DNA from: Chamaea fasciata
Taxonomy: Eukaryota; Chordata; Aves; Passeriformes; Sylviidae
DNA: 64,000 nt
Direction of reading: 5' to 3'
NCBI GenBank assembly: GCA_029207755.1
Contig: JARCOQ010000005.1
Location: 59,593,414 to 59,657,413 of the forward strand
A program made the position numbers and the translations under genes. The notes below the pieces were generated by a model. The model ran no database searches. It had not been told where the DNA came from and saw only the letters and a program-made list of their open reading frames with translations. This document shows, one piece after another, positions 48,853 to 61,150 of this stretch (the stretch's first letter is position 1; each line of letters opens with the position of its first letter).

Positions 48853-48884
48853 GAAAGCGACGGAAACGGAAACGAAAGTGAAAG
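48853..48884 (-). promoter_or_regulatory. ISRE/IRF element of PARP12
   Basis: On the + strand four GAAA cores are packed in 22 bases at 48,863-48,884, including GAAACGAAAGTGAAAG, and a fifth GAAA lies at 48,853. This fits the interferon-stimulated response element (GAAANNGAAA, bound by ISGF3 and IRFs). It lies 31-52 bp from the start codon, so it is within or beside the transcription start. PARP12 is an established interferon-stimulated gene. Confidence 0.85.
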
Positions 48885-49165
48885 CGCCCGGGAAGGAGCG
48901 GGGCCGCGGGGCAGCCTCGGCCCGGAGCCTTGGCGCTGCCGCCGCCGGGCGTGGCCGGCTCCCGCCGGCGCGGCGGGGAGTGAGGCGGCGGTACCGGGGC
49001 ACGGCCCTTCGCCTCCCGCCTCTGCCCGACTTTTAGGATGTATGGCACGTTTTTAATCACATGTGACCAAAAAGGGATGGCAGCCGGGAGGTCACACATT
49101 TCCTGTAGGAAAAAGTGGGCGCAGGGATGATTGGAGCGTCAGCCGGATGAATGGAGCTTCACCAG

Positions 49166-49192
49166 CTTAAGTTACAGGGAGTGTAACTTAAG
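49166..49192. repeat. Perfect 10-bp inverted repeat, 7-base loop
   Basis: CTTAAGTTAC at 49,166-49,175 and GTAACTTAAG at 49,183-49,192 are exact reverse complements, about 330 bp upstream of the PARP12 ATG. Each arm also contains the palindrome CTTAAG. It may be a dimeric protein site or a hairpin; no known factor is assigned. Confidence 0.8.
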
Positions 49193-50116
49193 GTGTGAAT
49201 TCTGCCGTCAAAAGCACCTCAGTTAGGGTTTCTGACCTGTGCCGCTTTTCTGACGGTACATCGTGAAGGCTGCTGTCACACTCCTTCCCTTTCAATATCT
49301 AGATTAAAACCTCAGTCGTGGTCACACATCTCGACACAGAAGCTTGCAGTGCTCGTAGTGCCACCCGACACACGGTGGTACACCACTGCTTCTGCCTGCA
49401 CAGCATCCGTGGCAACAGCGTGGCCAAGCAATGTCCTCACCCTCCAGAAACACACAGACCCTTTAGAGGGGTCCCCATCTTTTAATCAAATGCCTTTGTC
49501 TGGGTCATTTTGACACTCCTGGTTCTGGATCACAGTCAGAAGCATGCTTTAAATGGTGGCAGAACAATGATACTGCCATCATTTCAGTCAGAATAGGAGT
49601 GGAAGGCATGGGGACTCTCACTGATGGTGGTTCTCATTGACCAAAAGGCCTGCCTCCTTCCTTCTTCTGCCAGTCCTGTTCTGCTGTGCCTTTCCCCTTG
49701 TCTCGTCTTACTTCCTGCTTGCCCTGTGAGACCAGGAAGGGAATGGAAAAAAGTAGAATCTAGACAAGCACACTGAATGGAAAAACAGCTCTACTCTGTC
49801 ACAGGTTCATAGAGATCTATCTGTAGCTTGCCTGTGCCAGACCATCAACAAATGTTTAGGAGACAACATGAGAGGCTGGAGTGTCCTTCATCCCTCCTTT
49901 CCAATGTCCACTGATTAGCTTTCCTGAAACAAAGGAAAAACGCTATTTTAGTCATTGGTTCTGTGGAAGTAATTCCATAGCTTGGACTGTCTTTGTTGTC
50001 CTTTCTTCCTTAGGACAGTCTTGAGGGGCAGACCTGCAGATGGCCACATTTGTCACTGACGGTCACCTGGTAGTAAGGCACTTTAAAGAGTGATCATACA
50101 ACGCTGGCAGAGGTTG

Positions 50117-50185
50117 ACAGTATCACAGAACAGCTGAGGTGGAAAGAGGCCGTAGGAGGTCATCTGGTCCAAACTCAAATCCAGC
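50117..50185 (-). mobile_element. CR1 LINE 3'-end fragment, - orientation
   Basis: TCACAGAACAGCTGAGGTGGAAAGAGGCCGTAGGAGGTCATCTGGTCCAA is the reverse complement of a CR1 3' end, a diverged but clear copy. No coding portion of the LINE is seen. Confidence 0.75.
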
Positions 50186-53010
50186 TGTTTCATCACTGAA
50201 AGAGAATACGGGTGGAAGCCTCCTAATTTTGGTGTTTTGTCTAATGGTCTCAGATTATTGGATAGCTGTATACTGCCCCATCAGTAGGAGGTGTCTTGAC
50301 TGAACCGAAAGTCAGGGAACCCTTTAGCATAAAAAACATTGAAGAAACATTGTACTTGATAACTCTCATTCTCCCCAGAAGCCATTTGCTTTTTCTGTCC
50401 AGTGCCAAAATCCTATCAAACCAGCTCCCAACTTTTTACATCTTAAAGACCTGTCCCAGCATCACTGTGCTGTCCAGGTAGCTGTTTCAACTGGATCTCC
50501 CTTTCACACTTTCTTTCCTCATGCATCTGAAAAACCCCATTCATTTGGCAGAAACATGGTAATTTTTAATGATAAAATTGGTATGAATGACTACGCCAAT
50601 GTCAAGATTATATAAATTTATATATTAAATTGTTATATAACCAAGAAAGAAGAGCAGTGTAGGGTCAGGGTTGAGGGGTGTTTTCAGTTAGCTTAACAGC
50701 ATTTCAGTTCATTCCAAAGTGTTGGTGTGTGTGTCACAGGGAAGTTCTCATGGCTGTTCCTGCTTTGCAGGAACTCCTGAGTAAGTTTTTTGAGGCTTTG
50801 GAGTAGAGCTATCATTCTGTCTCTTTTCATGAGAACAAAAGTAAAAGTATGAAAACAAGCAATGATCAATGCGAGAGAAAGTTTGCAGAGCTGCCTTTGA
50901 ATTACAGCACCTTCCCATCCCTGAATTCACATCCAAAATAAATCATAGCTTATTCTTTTCTCACACAAGTTTCTTGTAGTTTGTTTTGTGGCATGTTCCT
51001 CAGGAAGAATAAAAGTACCCCTTTGATTTGATAGAACTTCCCCACCTATGAATTATATATAAGCAAAATTGTACTTTCTTCTTCTGAAGAAGAATTATCA
51101 GCTAACAGAAAAGTCAATTTTCATTTGTAAAATTAAGTGCCATTAGACATGAAGGGCACCTAAGGCAAGTGGCTCCTCTTCACCTCTCAAATACTGTAAT
51201 TAAAGGTAAGGCTGTTTTCTTAAATGTCATTGTAGCATAATTGCATATGAGCAATTCTACCTACAGGTAATGACTGCTCTGTGCATTGGTCCTGGAATAA
51301 GCTCCCTCTAAGCAGTTCCTAAAGTTTCTGAACAGTTGCTGAACTCAGAGCACATGGGATTTTAATAACTGTGGGACTTCAGGTACTGCATTTCAGTGAG
51401 TCATCTTTGTTAAAATCTGATATATTGTGCTATGAAAACTTTACTCTAGAAATTAGCAGATGTCAGTCATTAGACTAATATCTTTATTTTTAGGAACAGT
51501 TTATGGATAATTGTGTTGATTTGAACTGTGGCATTATTTCTTAATCTTCAAAATGTAGTAATTTAATGATTTTCATGTGAATTTTTGTATGCATCTTTAA
51601 AACATCCATTGTTGTTATGGTGCACGGTGCCTCCACTTCCCACCCCATCCATGTGTTTCAGTCTTTCTCCCAGCTAGCATGGTGAAACTCCTAGCTTTGT
51701 GTTGTCTGTCCTGGGAGATGATGTAAGGAAAATGGGCAGAAGACAGGAATATGATATGTTTTTCCTTGCAGCTGTTTTTGCTTGCCTGTCAACCTACATT
51801 TAAACAAACAACTGAGGCTTAGTTGTCCCAGTCATGGTCTGGCAACATGGTTAAACACAGCTAAACTTTCCATTATTTTGTCTGCAACTGGTTGGTTTAT
51901 AATGGCTTGTATTTGCTGTTTACCAAACACATATAATTTATATATGTTCCTTTTCTGGGTAAAGTATAGGTGGCCTGTCCACCTTGGTCAAAATCGGTAG
52001 AATTTTGTCCCAAAGAGTTGGTATGTTGGGATTCCTCATTTAATTTTTCTTTGCTCAGAATTGTTTCGATTGTGTTATCTGAGGATTATGCAGTCTTTGG
52101 TCTTGTACACTTGGAATCAGTCCCATCCACCTATTATTTCTGTGTACTTCTCTAATTTCTTCACTTACAACTAGTGTTTCTGAAATCTGTACTAATTGTC
52201 AGCGTGTGGAGCTTACAGCTACAATCCCAAGAGTCTCGCAGTGAGTGATACCCTAACCTAAAAATCAACCATCCAACAGGTAACACATGCACCCACAACT
52301 TGGAAACAAGAAACAGGAAACTCAATTCTGTTGCAGTATGTGAGTAGCACCAGACTGTGGGGCTGTTGGCTGTCCCAGGGATCTTGCAGCCTCTGCAAAG
52401 AGCAGGATAAATCCTCATTTTTTGCTCTTGCCTCAGGATACAAATATAAACATATATTTTCTCATGCAAACAGTATAGTCTGGGCAGGATCAAGGATGAA
52501 TTGTCTGTTTTATAATAATAAACCAGCCTAATGTGACATGCGAGAAACCGTATTGTGTATAGTTCGGTTCATTACATAAGTAAGTTTCAAGAGACCTTGT
52601 TCGTGAAAAATAAAAATAATTTGGGTTTGAAAAATCACAGTGTAGTTAATGATGCTGTTATTTGTCACTGGCACACTTCTAGTCTTATTCTGTTGAACAT
52701 TCTGTTACTTGGTGCCAGTGTAAATGTCTGTTTATTGTGTAAGCCTTAGACTTTTGTTCTTTTTCATACACTCAAAAAGGTAATGTATTCACACACCCCC
52801 ATCATCTTGTACACTGGTTTCCTCCACCTTTCAGTAACCTCCTAAGAAGCTCCTTTAAAACTACCCCGATCCTCAAATGAGCAGTAACTTGGCTGAAGTC
52901 AGAAGCCTTTTGTTGCTCTCACAGCACTTTTTCAGGCATTTGCCACTGTATTATCTATTGTCTATATTATCTACTGTTCTAAAATACTGAATCTCAATGC
53001 GTCTGTTAAT

Positions 53011-53056
53011 TCTTCCTTTAAGCATTCCACTTTCTTCCTTTAAGCATTCCACTTTC
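53011..53056. repeat. 23-bp direct tandem duplication
   Basis: TCTTCCTTTAAGCATTCCACTTT occurs twice back to back with no mismatch, implying a recent duplication. Confidence 0.85.
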
Positions 53057-53838
53057 AGATGGGAGTGACCTCCCTGTTGTCAGATAGTGAACAGCAATTC
53101 TATTTTCTTTAACTGTAGGAGTTGCCACCAAAACACTTACCTTTGTATCACAATGATTTGCTTAGCATGCATGCAGATCTAACAGCTAAAAAGTCCTTTC
53201 AAAATACAGCACTTTTTCATAGTTTCTTGTGAGTAAAAAAAAAGTAACTTGTCAGGCACCAGGACACTTACTGAATCCTGTCACATTTCATTCTGCACTG
53301 CAATCAGCAACAACACAGAAGTTGCCGTCATCATGTGGCGTTTCATCCTGTGTTGGACAAAATATGAAATTCCATTGGTAAGGACTTACCTCTATCAGTT
53401 CTATGAAGAGATATGTTCATGACATCAGGCAATACTTATGAATAAAAATGTTATGTCTGCACATAGTAGCTCAAAAAACCCTTGCTATTTTATGGCTAGA
53501 TGGTTGTTATTTTTATAAGATCAAACTGATGGGGAACATGAGACTGAAGGGATCAAATGGATCCTCAGTTTTAGCCGCTCATAATCACAAGCAGTTAAAT
53601 TTTTAGATATCTGTTTCAGAAGCATCCGCAGTACAATCCACAGACACCCTGAGCCTCAGGAAGCTCTTCGGTGCTTTGTAACAAGTGAGACCTAGAGTCT
53701 CTGAGCACACCAAGGACAAAGCAGGATCTTTGTCACTGTAGAAGACAACAGATTTCAAAAGAAGAGGGTATGTTTCTCAGGCATTTTGCCCAAAGCCTTT
53801 GAAGAGGGCAGTCAACCGCATGTGGAAAAGCAAACATT

Positions 53839-53861
53839 AAAAAAAAAAAAAAAAAAAAAAA
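53839..53861. repeat. Poly-A run of 23 bases
   Basis: An uninterrupted A run followed by GCAAACAAAAAAACC. It might be a retroposon tail; no body was recognised. Confidence 0.85.
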
Positions 53862-56800
53862 GCAAACAAAAAAACCTTAAAACTGCTTTTGTAAGAAATC
53901 AGAAACTTGCAGCTTTATTTTCCAGCTTCTAGTCCATACTTTTCATTGAAACTTCCTTGTTTCAGTGAAAACTCTCCAAAATTCTCTTGTGACTTTTATT
54001 TTCTGTGAGTTCATTTTCTTTTCTCTGTGTCCAACAACTAAATTCATAAATGTTCGTGCCCTGACACATCACCTAGGATGTCACAGGGTATTGATTTGGA
54101 GAAAAGTAGCAGCTACTTGTAGCAGCAGGGGTTAAACAGGAGGAACTGAGGATCTCATCAAAAGCAAGCAACGATCAGGTGCTTTCAAAAGCTTCTTGGA
54201 ACAGTGTATTAAGATGTGTAACTAACGTGTTTATTTCCTTAAATATGTGCTAAGATTCACAATTCGAACAGAGGCTTGTTGAAAGGAGACCTCTCTTGCA
54301 CATTATACTCAGGAGTGCAAAGTTCAACTGGAAGTGTTGCAGTGGAATGGGAGTTTATTCAAAGATAATCAGATAAAGGGCATTCTGCAGAAAAGTACTT
54401 CCAGTAGGACCAAAGCCTATATGATCTGTAACACACAGTTCAGTGCTGGTGTAACAAACCCCATCATTTCAGAGAAGTCTGATGCATTTTTGGTCATTTC
54501 TGTTGAATGATGACACATGAGAGAGGGTTTTTTTTCCTGGCTACCCATTCAATCTAGCAAGGTAGTCTGGCTAATATGAATTATCTATGGTTGATCTATG
54601 CAAGGCAAAAGTTCTACATGGACATAGAGCAAGCATGGCTATCAGCTCAATTGCTTTTAGCCCTTGTTTTAGCCCTCTTGACACACAAGGGCAATCTACC
54701 TTAAAATTTCTGGGTAAAAAAATACATTCTGTGTATTTTTGGTCTAACAATTGCATTTACACCTTCAAAAGAGCCTTAAAATAAAAGTAATATGTCTGCT
54801 GAAATGCACGTGGAAATACTGCTTTTGTTCTGCAAGAATTGTGCTAGTGTATGTTAGCAGGTTTCAAGCTCTATTAAAAAAAGAGGAACTTATTTGCAAT
54901 AAGCATTATATTGAGTCATAAAACTCTTCTAAAAGTAGATTTACAATTGTTTCCTAGCATTCTAATGGGAATTCCATACTTGCAACAGAGATTATTTTAA
55001 TCAAAGCTGATGACATTTTTTTCAGGCTTATTTTCCTATTTGGTGACTTTCAGTTTCCAAGTTATTACTAGTCTATGTAATTTTCTCAAGCAAAACTTTT
55101 TTTCATCAGTCTTTGTACTCTGAAATGGCAAAAGAAAGAACACTGACAGGCCAGTTGTGGGATTTATTATCACTGATGCCTAATATTTAACAGTAGGTAA
55201 ATAGTACTAAGAGACAGTCTGATTACTCTGAAATGATACATAGAGGAAAATACTGACATCTGGTTTTTCTGCTTTTAATTTTTCTTATTAAGAGAAAAAG
55301 ACCTTATTTCTCTCTGTGCTCATCAGTATATCAATCGACTGCTTGATTTTGCACTACACATATCAAGATTTTTATGTCATGTTTGTATTAGAAGGCACAG
55401 GGCTGCTGAAAATGAATGAAAACATGAAATATGGAGTGCAGATGTACCAATTTTCTGGCTTCTTCACAGGCACATGTCAAGCTCCAACTGTATCCCTTAA
55501 CAAGCTGGGGTTTCTACAAAGCAAGCTCAGTCTAGACCACTTCACCAATGGAACACTAGCAATGTATTTGTTGTGTCCGAACTCCAACAGATTCCCGTTC
55601 CTACAACTTTCTGGATTATGCTGTATGTTCTTTTTGACTCTAATTATTCTGAGATTTTGATGTATTAGCTTTTTTTAGAGATAAATACTGAATATCTGAG
55701 AACTGAAGGACAGGGACTTTTATCTAGTTACATTTTTTTTAATGTTGTTTTATATGAGTACATCTAACAGGGTCAAAAGTCTTCAAACATTATGGGAAAA
55801 AATATTTCTGCTTTTAAAGCACCTCTGGTAAGGATTAAGAAGTCCCTTAGAAGTCCCGATTTTATTCTTTTTTAAAGGAAGATGCAGCTATATTCTATAG
55901 TAACAAACCAGTAAAAAACCCCAGCCCTCCTGTCTGTGCATACAGCGACATCTCCTTTAAATGGATATTAAGATTGCAAATAAAGTAGTTAAAAGTTAAC
56001 TACAACATGGCCAAATTAAGTCGACTAGTACAGCTTTAATTTGTCCTCATGTGTTATGGCACTATTATGACATGATCACCAGCAGTTCTGCTACAAGGTT
56101 CTTTCTTTCATTCAGTACATATTTGGGCAGTGCTCTCTTAAGGACTATTTAGCCTATGGGATTTCAATCCTGATTGCATCCCCAAGCCTTATCCACTACA
56201 TAGTCAGATACTGCTTTCAAGAGAGAATTGTGAACCTCTTTATGGACTTTTTTATACGTCCTCCATTGCAATGTTCTACATAAGGATTAAAACATTTATA
56301 AGTGCATTGTGATGTGAAGACAATTTTTATCCCTGCTTTACAAGAATGATGGTACAATGAGATTAAATTGGAAAATACCCACTAATTTTGTATATTTGAT
56401 CTATGATACCCAAGAACTCCTGTTTCGGAGAGTTCAGCATTTGTGGGCAGTTTGTGGGGTCAGACCAGCCCTCTGTGACTACACTTGCAGCTGGTCCTGC
56501 TCAGCATTTCTGCAAATCTAATGCTGGGGTCTCAAGTCAGAAGTCCCAAAAATGAGGAACATACAGTAAGTGACCACCTGTGAAAGTTTGCTCAAAGGGA
56601 CTTGCCTTGCATCGTTTGGGAACTCTGTGGTAGAGGCAGGCTCAGAACCCAAACCCACTTCTCCAGGGCAGCATTCAGCTGCTTTGACTTGGAAAGCATC
56701 CTCTCCCTCCCTTGTTCACCAGACAGTTTATAACTTCTGCAACAGATGCAGCAGGGTTTCTGCATGTGATGATCTCATTCACTGAGCAGGACCACTCATT

Positions 56801-59800
56801 ATTAGAGCAAAATTTATTCCGTACACGTTAAAAACAGGAGTCTTCAAAGGAAACTGTTAAAATACACACTCACGGAGGAGGAAAGGCAGATGATTATGTT
56901 TTGATTTGATATCTTCTGCCTTTGGAATACTACCATATTCTTCTGTAAGAAGATCCCTCATGCCCCACTTTCAGATGCCTCAGTTAACAAAAAACAACAT
57001 TTGGAAAAACCCTGGCATTAAAAAAATTCCCTTCAGTCTGCCACCTGCATCTCCACCATCTGAGTTAACTGCTCAGGTGATGGCAATAGCAGGTTGCTGT
57101 CTTCTTGCTTCACTGAAGAATTTCACCAATGTTTTCTGCAGCAGGGAAGTATTCCAAGTCCAGGTGAAATCTTGGCCTTCACTGTGGTCTTAGGAGACTG
57201 GGAGTGGAAAGATGTCATTAGTCCTTCCCCCTCCGTTCTTCCCTTCTTCCCTTATCTTTCAAAATTCAGTCTTCCCTTTTCACTGTATTTGGCTTCTATT
57301 CTTGCTCCCCTCAATCCAAGATATATTGGTCCAAGCTTCTCATCCCTAATCCTACACTCTTCAGCCAGGTCTCACAAAATTAGTGCAGATTTTCATATGA
57401 ATCTCAGCCTTCCTTTTATCTTCTTGTCAAACAGGTTCCAATCCTCTTTTCTCAAATCCTGGTTAAATCTCTTTCTGGCACCTATCCCCATGATTCCACT
57501 GAGCACCTTGGAGTTCAGACCCAGTGTCTATGCAATCATCTTCCAACTATGATGACTTCAAGCTCTCAGTCTTAATTCCTAGCATCTTCTGCTCTTTTCT
57601 TTAGCAGTTGCAGTTTCCTTCATGTGTCTCACCTGGTGTCCCACACAGCAATCGTTGGTACTGCTCTGGCACTGCTTCCTCCCAAATTTATCCCTTCTTG
57701 TGCCTATGTTCCAGTCAAGCATCTACTCATCCAGTGAAGTTTCAGTCCTGTCCAGGTGTTAGTAGAATATAAAGTTGATCTGAAAGAGCAGGAAAAAGTT
57801 CTTGAACTGTATTTCTTCAACTGTACTGAAACTGTTACACTTTCTGCGTCTGAGGAACAGCATAAATAGAGAGTCCTAAAGAGGATGTTTTTTTAAGGAC
57901 GAGGCTGTTCTGCTTGCCATGTATTTCAGGTAACACTGTTGAACAAATGTTCAACATGAGACACAGTGGCATAAAAACATGACACCTACTCCACTTTTTC
58001 TGTCATTATTTGCATTTACAGACCTTTTCAACATATATTTAGAATCAGCCTTATCCTCCATGTTGTTATAATTCCCTAACGAGTGGTAAAGTTTGATCTT
58101 TTAGGGTGTGCATATGAAATATGTAATGCTGCTGTTGCACTTGATTTGACTGAGTAGTCGCTATATCCCCTGAATCTGAAAGTTGTTCAACATGTATTTT
58201 ACACAGGCAATGTTAAGAGCTTAGCTTAAAATGAGGTAAGTATGGCAGACAGGTGAAAAATATAATTTGATTTGAAGATTGACGTAGAATGTGTGTCATT
58301 CTCCTGTGAGGCATTGTGTTAACAATGTAACTTGCAGGCTGAATTCTCTGGAATCCTATTTACATTTTCTTCTGAAGGTGTTTGACATCTTTTTGGGGAG
58401 CTATAATGCAAAGCATTACCTCTTACCACTCATTAATCAGGAACTCAGCTTGTCCAGGCATGTTAAGCACCTGCTCAGTTTTAAGCTTGAATATGCTTCT
58501 GATTAGGTGTGAATTTCAGATTATAGCTGAATGTTTTCTAGAACTGGGTCCCTTGCTCTAAATATCTTTGAAGTATCTTTTTAAAAAGTCTCTATGAATC
58601 GAAGTCTCTCCTGCCATTATTGAAGATTTTTATGTATGACTGAATTAAGTACTTGACTGCCCAACAGCTTAATAACAAGTCAGGAGCCTTAGTTTGTCAA
58701 GGATTCCTTGTCTTGATTTTTAAATTATTTTCAATGTTCTTTTCTTTTACCTTTAGCAGATACATCCCATAAAACTCACTCAGCTAAACTCACTGAGATC
58801 ATGTAGATATGATCTTGGAGGAGTTCCATGGAGAACATTTCCAGGACATACTTAAGGCCAAGATATGATGCAACTGCCAGGCCTCTTGCTTTTTTTGTTG
58901 AATTCAATGATGATACAAAATGCAGGCACCTCAAAGAGATATGGAAAAGAGTGTGAAGCCATTGCTAAATAACAGTTTCATTTGAAATTTAAATTCAAAA
59001 ACCACTCAGTTTTGGAAAGTCCTCATTTAAAAAGGGTTCCAGGCCAGGAAACTGTTTTACTGACATGCCTCCTACCTTACCATCAAGATGCAGGATTTCT
59101 TTAACATCAGTTAGTAAAAATCCCCAAAGTTTAAGTACTTCTTCAGCACTTTCCTGATAATATAGGAAGCATTTATTTGCTAGTCATAGCACTTTATACC
59201 CACATCACTGTTTGCCTCATCAAAGCATAAATCCCCATTATTTGGGACAGCTGTTTTTCAGTCACCTGTAGAGTTTACTAGTGACAGGAATTCTATTTCT
59301 AAAGAATTTCTTTTGCTGCTCTGCAGTTCCTTAAAATGTACATTTTAAGTCTAGCATTCTGGCAGAAATCTGACATCATTCTACTCTGACACGATCAGAC
59401 AGAATGTGCTGGAATTTTGTTGGTTTTGTTTTTTGTTATATGACAATTATAACACCAAGAATGGCTGTAAATAGTTTTTGTATTCTAACTACTTTTACTC
59501 AAGGGCATTCAATTATAAGGTCAGATGTATTTTTACATACCCAAGTGAACTTGGTCAACTGGTTGCCTCTCACATCTATTCGTTACCACCTTCCTCACAA
59601 CCTTACATCTTCCTTCATTTCAGATGACCTGTTTTCAAGTCTTTGTTACTTTTTTTCCATCTCAGTCCTGTGTGGGAAATATCTGCCCAACTCCCAGGTG
59701 GGACTAAATGTAGATGTCTGTCCCTGAAAATGGAGATTCTGTCAGAGGCTCAAACCACTCTGCTTTTGGTGGTCGAATGCTTGAATCTTTTCTAAACTTT

Positions 59801-61105
59801 GTGGTGCCAGTCATGAAGTATGGTAGTAACTTCCACGAAGGTGATGTCAAAATGTAATTCCAAAGTTTCCTTTAAGAGAAAAAATAGGAGCATATTTGCT
59901 TTGCAATGGATCTACCTGGGAACGGCAACTGATCTTCCTGTTGCATGTGGCAGAAATTGGTCCAGCCTGTCAGGATACCCTATTTATAACTATTTAAGAC
60001 AAAAGAACCTGCAGCAAGAATAGCTGTAAAAAAACTTCTATGGAATATATCATGTTTTGGTTGAAAGCCCAAAACATTTTCTCTTTTCAATTTTAGGAGA
60101 TGAATGTCAATATACAGTGGGTTTTTCTAATTCTTGGTCTTTTGATGAAATTGCATGTTTTCTATGAAAGATGGTGCATTTTCTTAATATTTTCTGCTCT
60201 TTTTTAAAAATTTCTTTTATACTGTCTCACACAATTTCTGCCTATTTTGAAGTTGTAAATGAAATAAATACACCTTATACGCCTTATGATATAATCCTGT
60301 AGATTGTTGCATTTCATTTCAGGTGAAGGTCAGCTTGTATTCTTATAGTGAAAACAGCATGTTGTATTCTTTTAATGCATAATGTCAGCATTTTCATTAA
60401 TAGTGACTTGTTATTTCTATCCTTAATGGACTTGGGGATCTCAGACTGGCCTGTTGATTTACTTTCACCACTTTTTCTTAGAGGCATATTCCTCCACTGC
60501 TGGTAATTTTCAGAGGTTTTAAAGATAATTTAGGGCCTGCACAATGATCAAAGTTGATTTTTCTTCCTGTTCAACAGCTACAGATGCAGTGCTTCAATAC
60601 ATGCTTACAAGGTCTGTCTGCCTGAACCTGGGTTGTATTTGTCTTAAAAATGTTAGAACTCTGTTACATTTATTCTGTTTGCTCCTGTATGTCTGCTACA
60701 GGTCTTTAATTCTTAATGGTTGCAGATGCTGCAGCAGTTATTATGTCTCTCTTTCCAGCTTTTCCAGAAACAGACACAATTGCATCCTTCCATTCTTTGT
60801 AGCTGACAAGGCTCTGTCACCTAGACTTAACATTTTTCAACTCTCAGCCTTATGGTTTAGGGGCAATGGAATTGAAATGGAGTGTTGAATTAATCCTGTG
60901 TGATCTAAGTACCCCTTGAATCTGAAAGCACGTTTCTTCCACAAATAGCTCAGTTACTTGGAAAATTGTTAGTTTCTATTTGCCTTCCCCAGTTTCACTA
61001 TCAAGGGTTATTTAAATACTATATTAAATACTTCTTTCTATCTCCTTTCTTTTTCAGGGGAAGACTTTCACTTTTATCCTTTATCAGGCTCACCTCCTAA
61101 TCATC

Positions 61106-61150
61106 AAGTCATAGAATGGTTTGGATGGGAAAGATCTAGAGTAGAACTCT
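61106..61150 (-). mobile_element. CR1 LINE 3'-end fragment, - orientation
   Basis: AAGTCATAGAATGGTTTGGATGGGAAAGA matches the reverse complement of the CR1 3' end. The remainder is too diverged to call. Confidence 0.7.

Larger units (their letters stand above)
48240..49040. promoter_or_regulatory. CpG-rich PARP12 promoter/first-exon region
   Basis: Very high G+C with frequent CpG around exon 1 and its upstream flank, in contrast to the AT-rich surroundings. This fits a CpG island promoter. Start-site position is not visible. The CDS start ATG is at 48,830-48,832. No TATA box was noted next to it. Confidence 0.7.

Noticed and set aside
48396..49036. Long + strand frames (up to 162 codons) opposite PARP12 exon 1
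   Set aside because: High G+C removes stop codons; they are shadows of the - strand coding exon and its promoter.
48512..49099. A 195-codon - strand frame starting 89 codons before the chosen PARP12 start
   Set aside because: The extension reads through the ISRE and GC-rich promoter sequence and has no family resemblance. PARP12 relatives start near MALAIQ.
57094..57552. 152-codon + strand frame
   Set aside because: Strong pyrimidine bias, no splice context or recognised domain; likely a chance frame.
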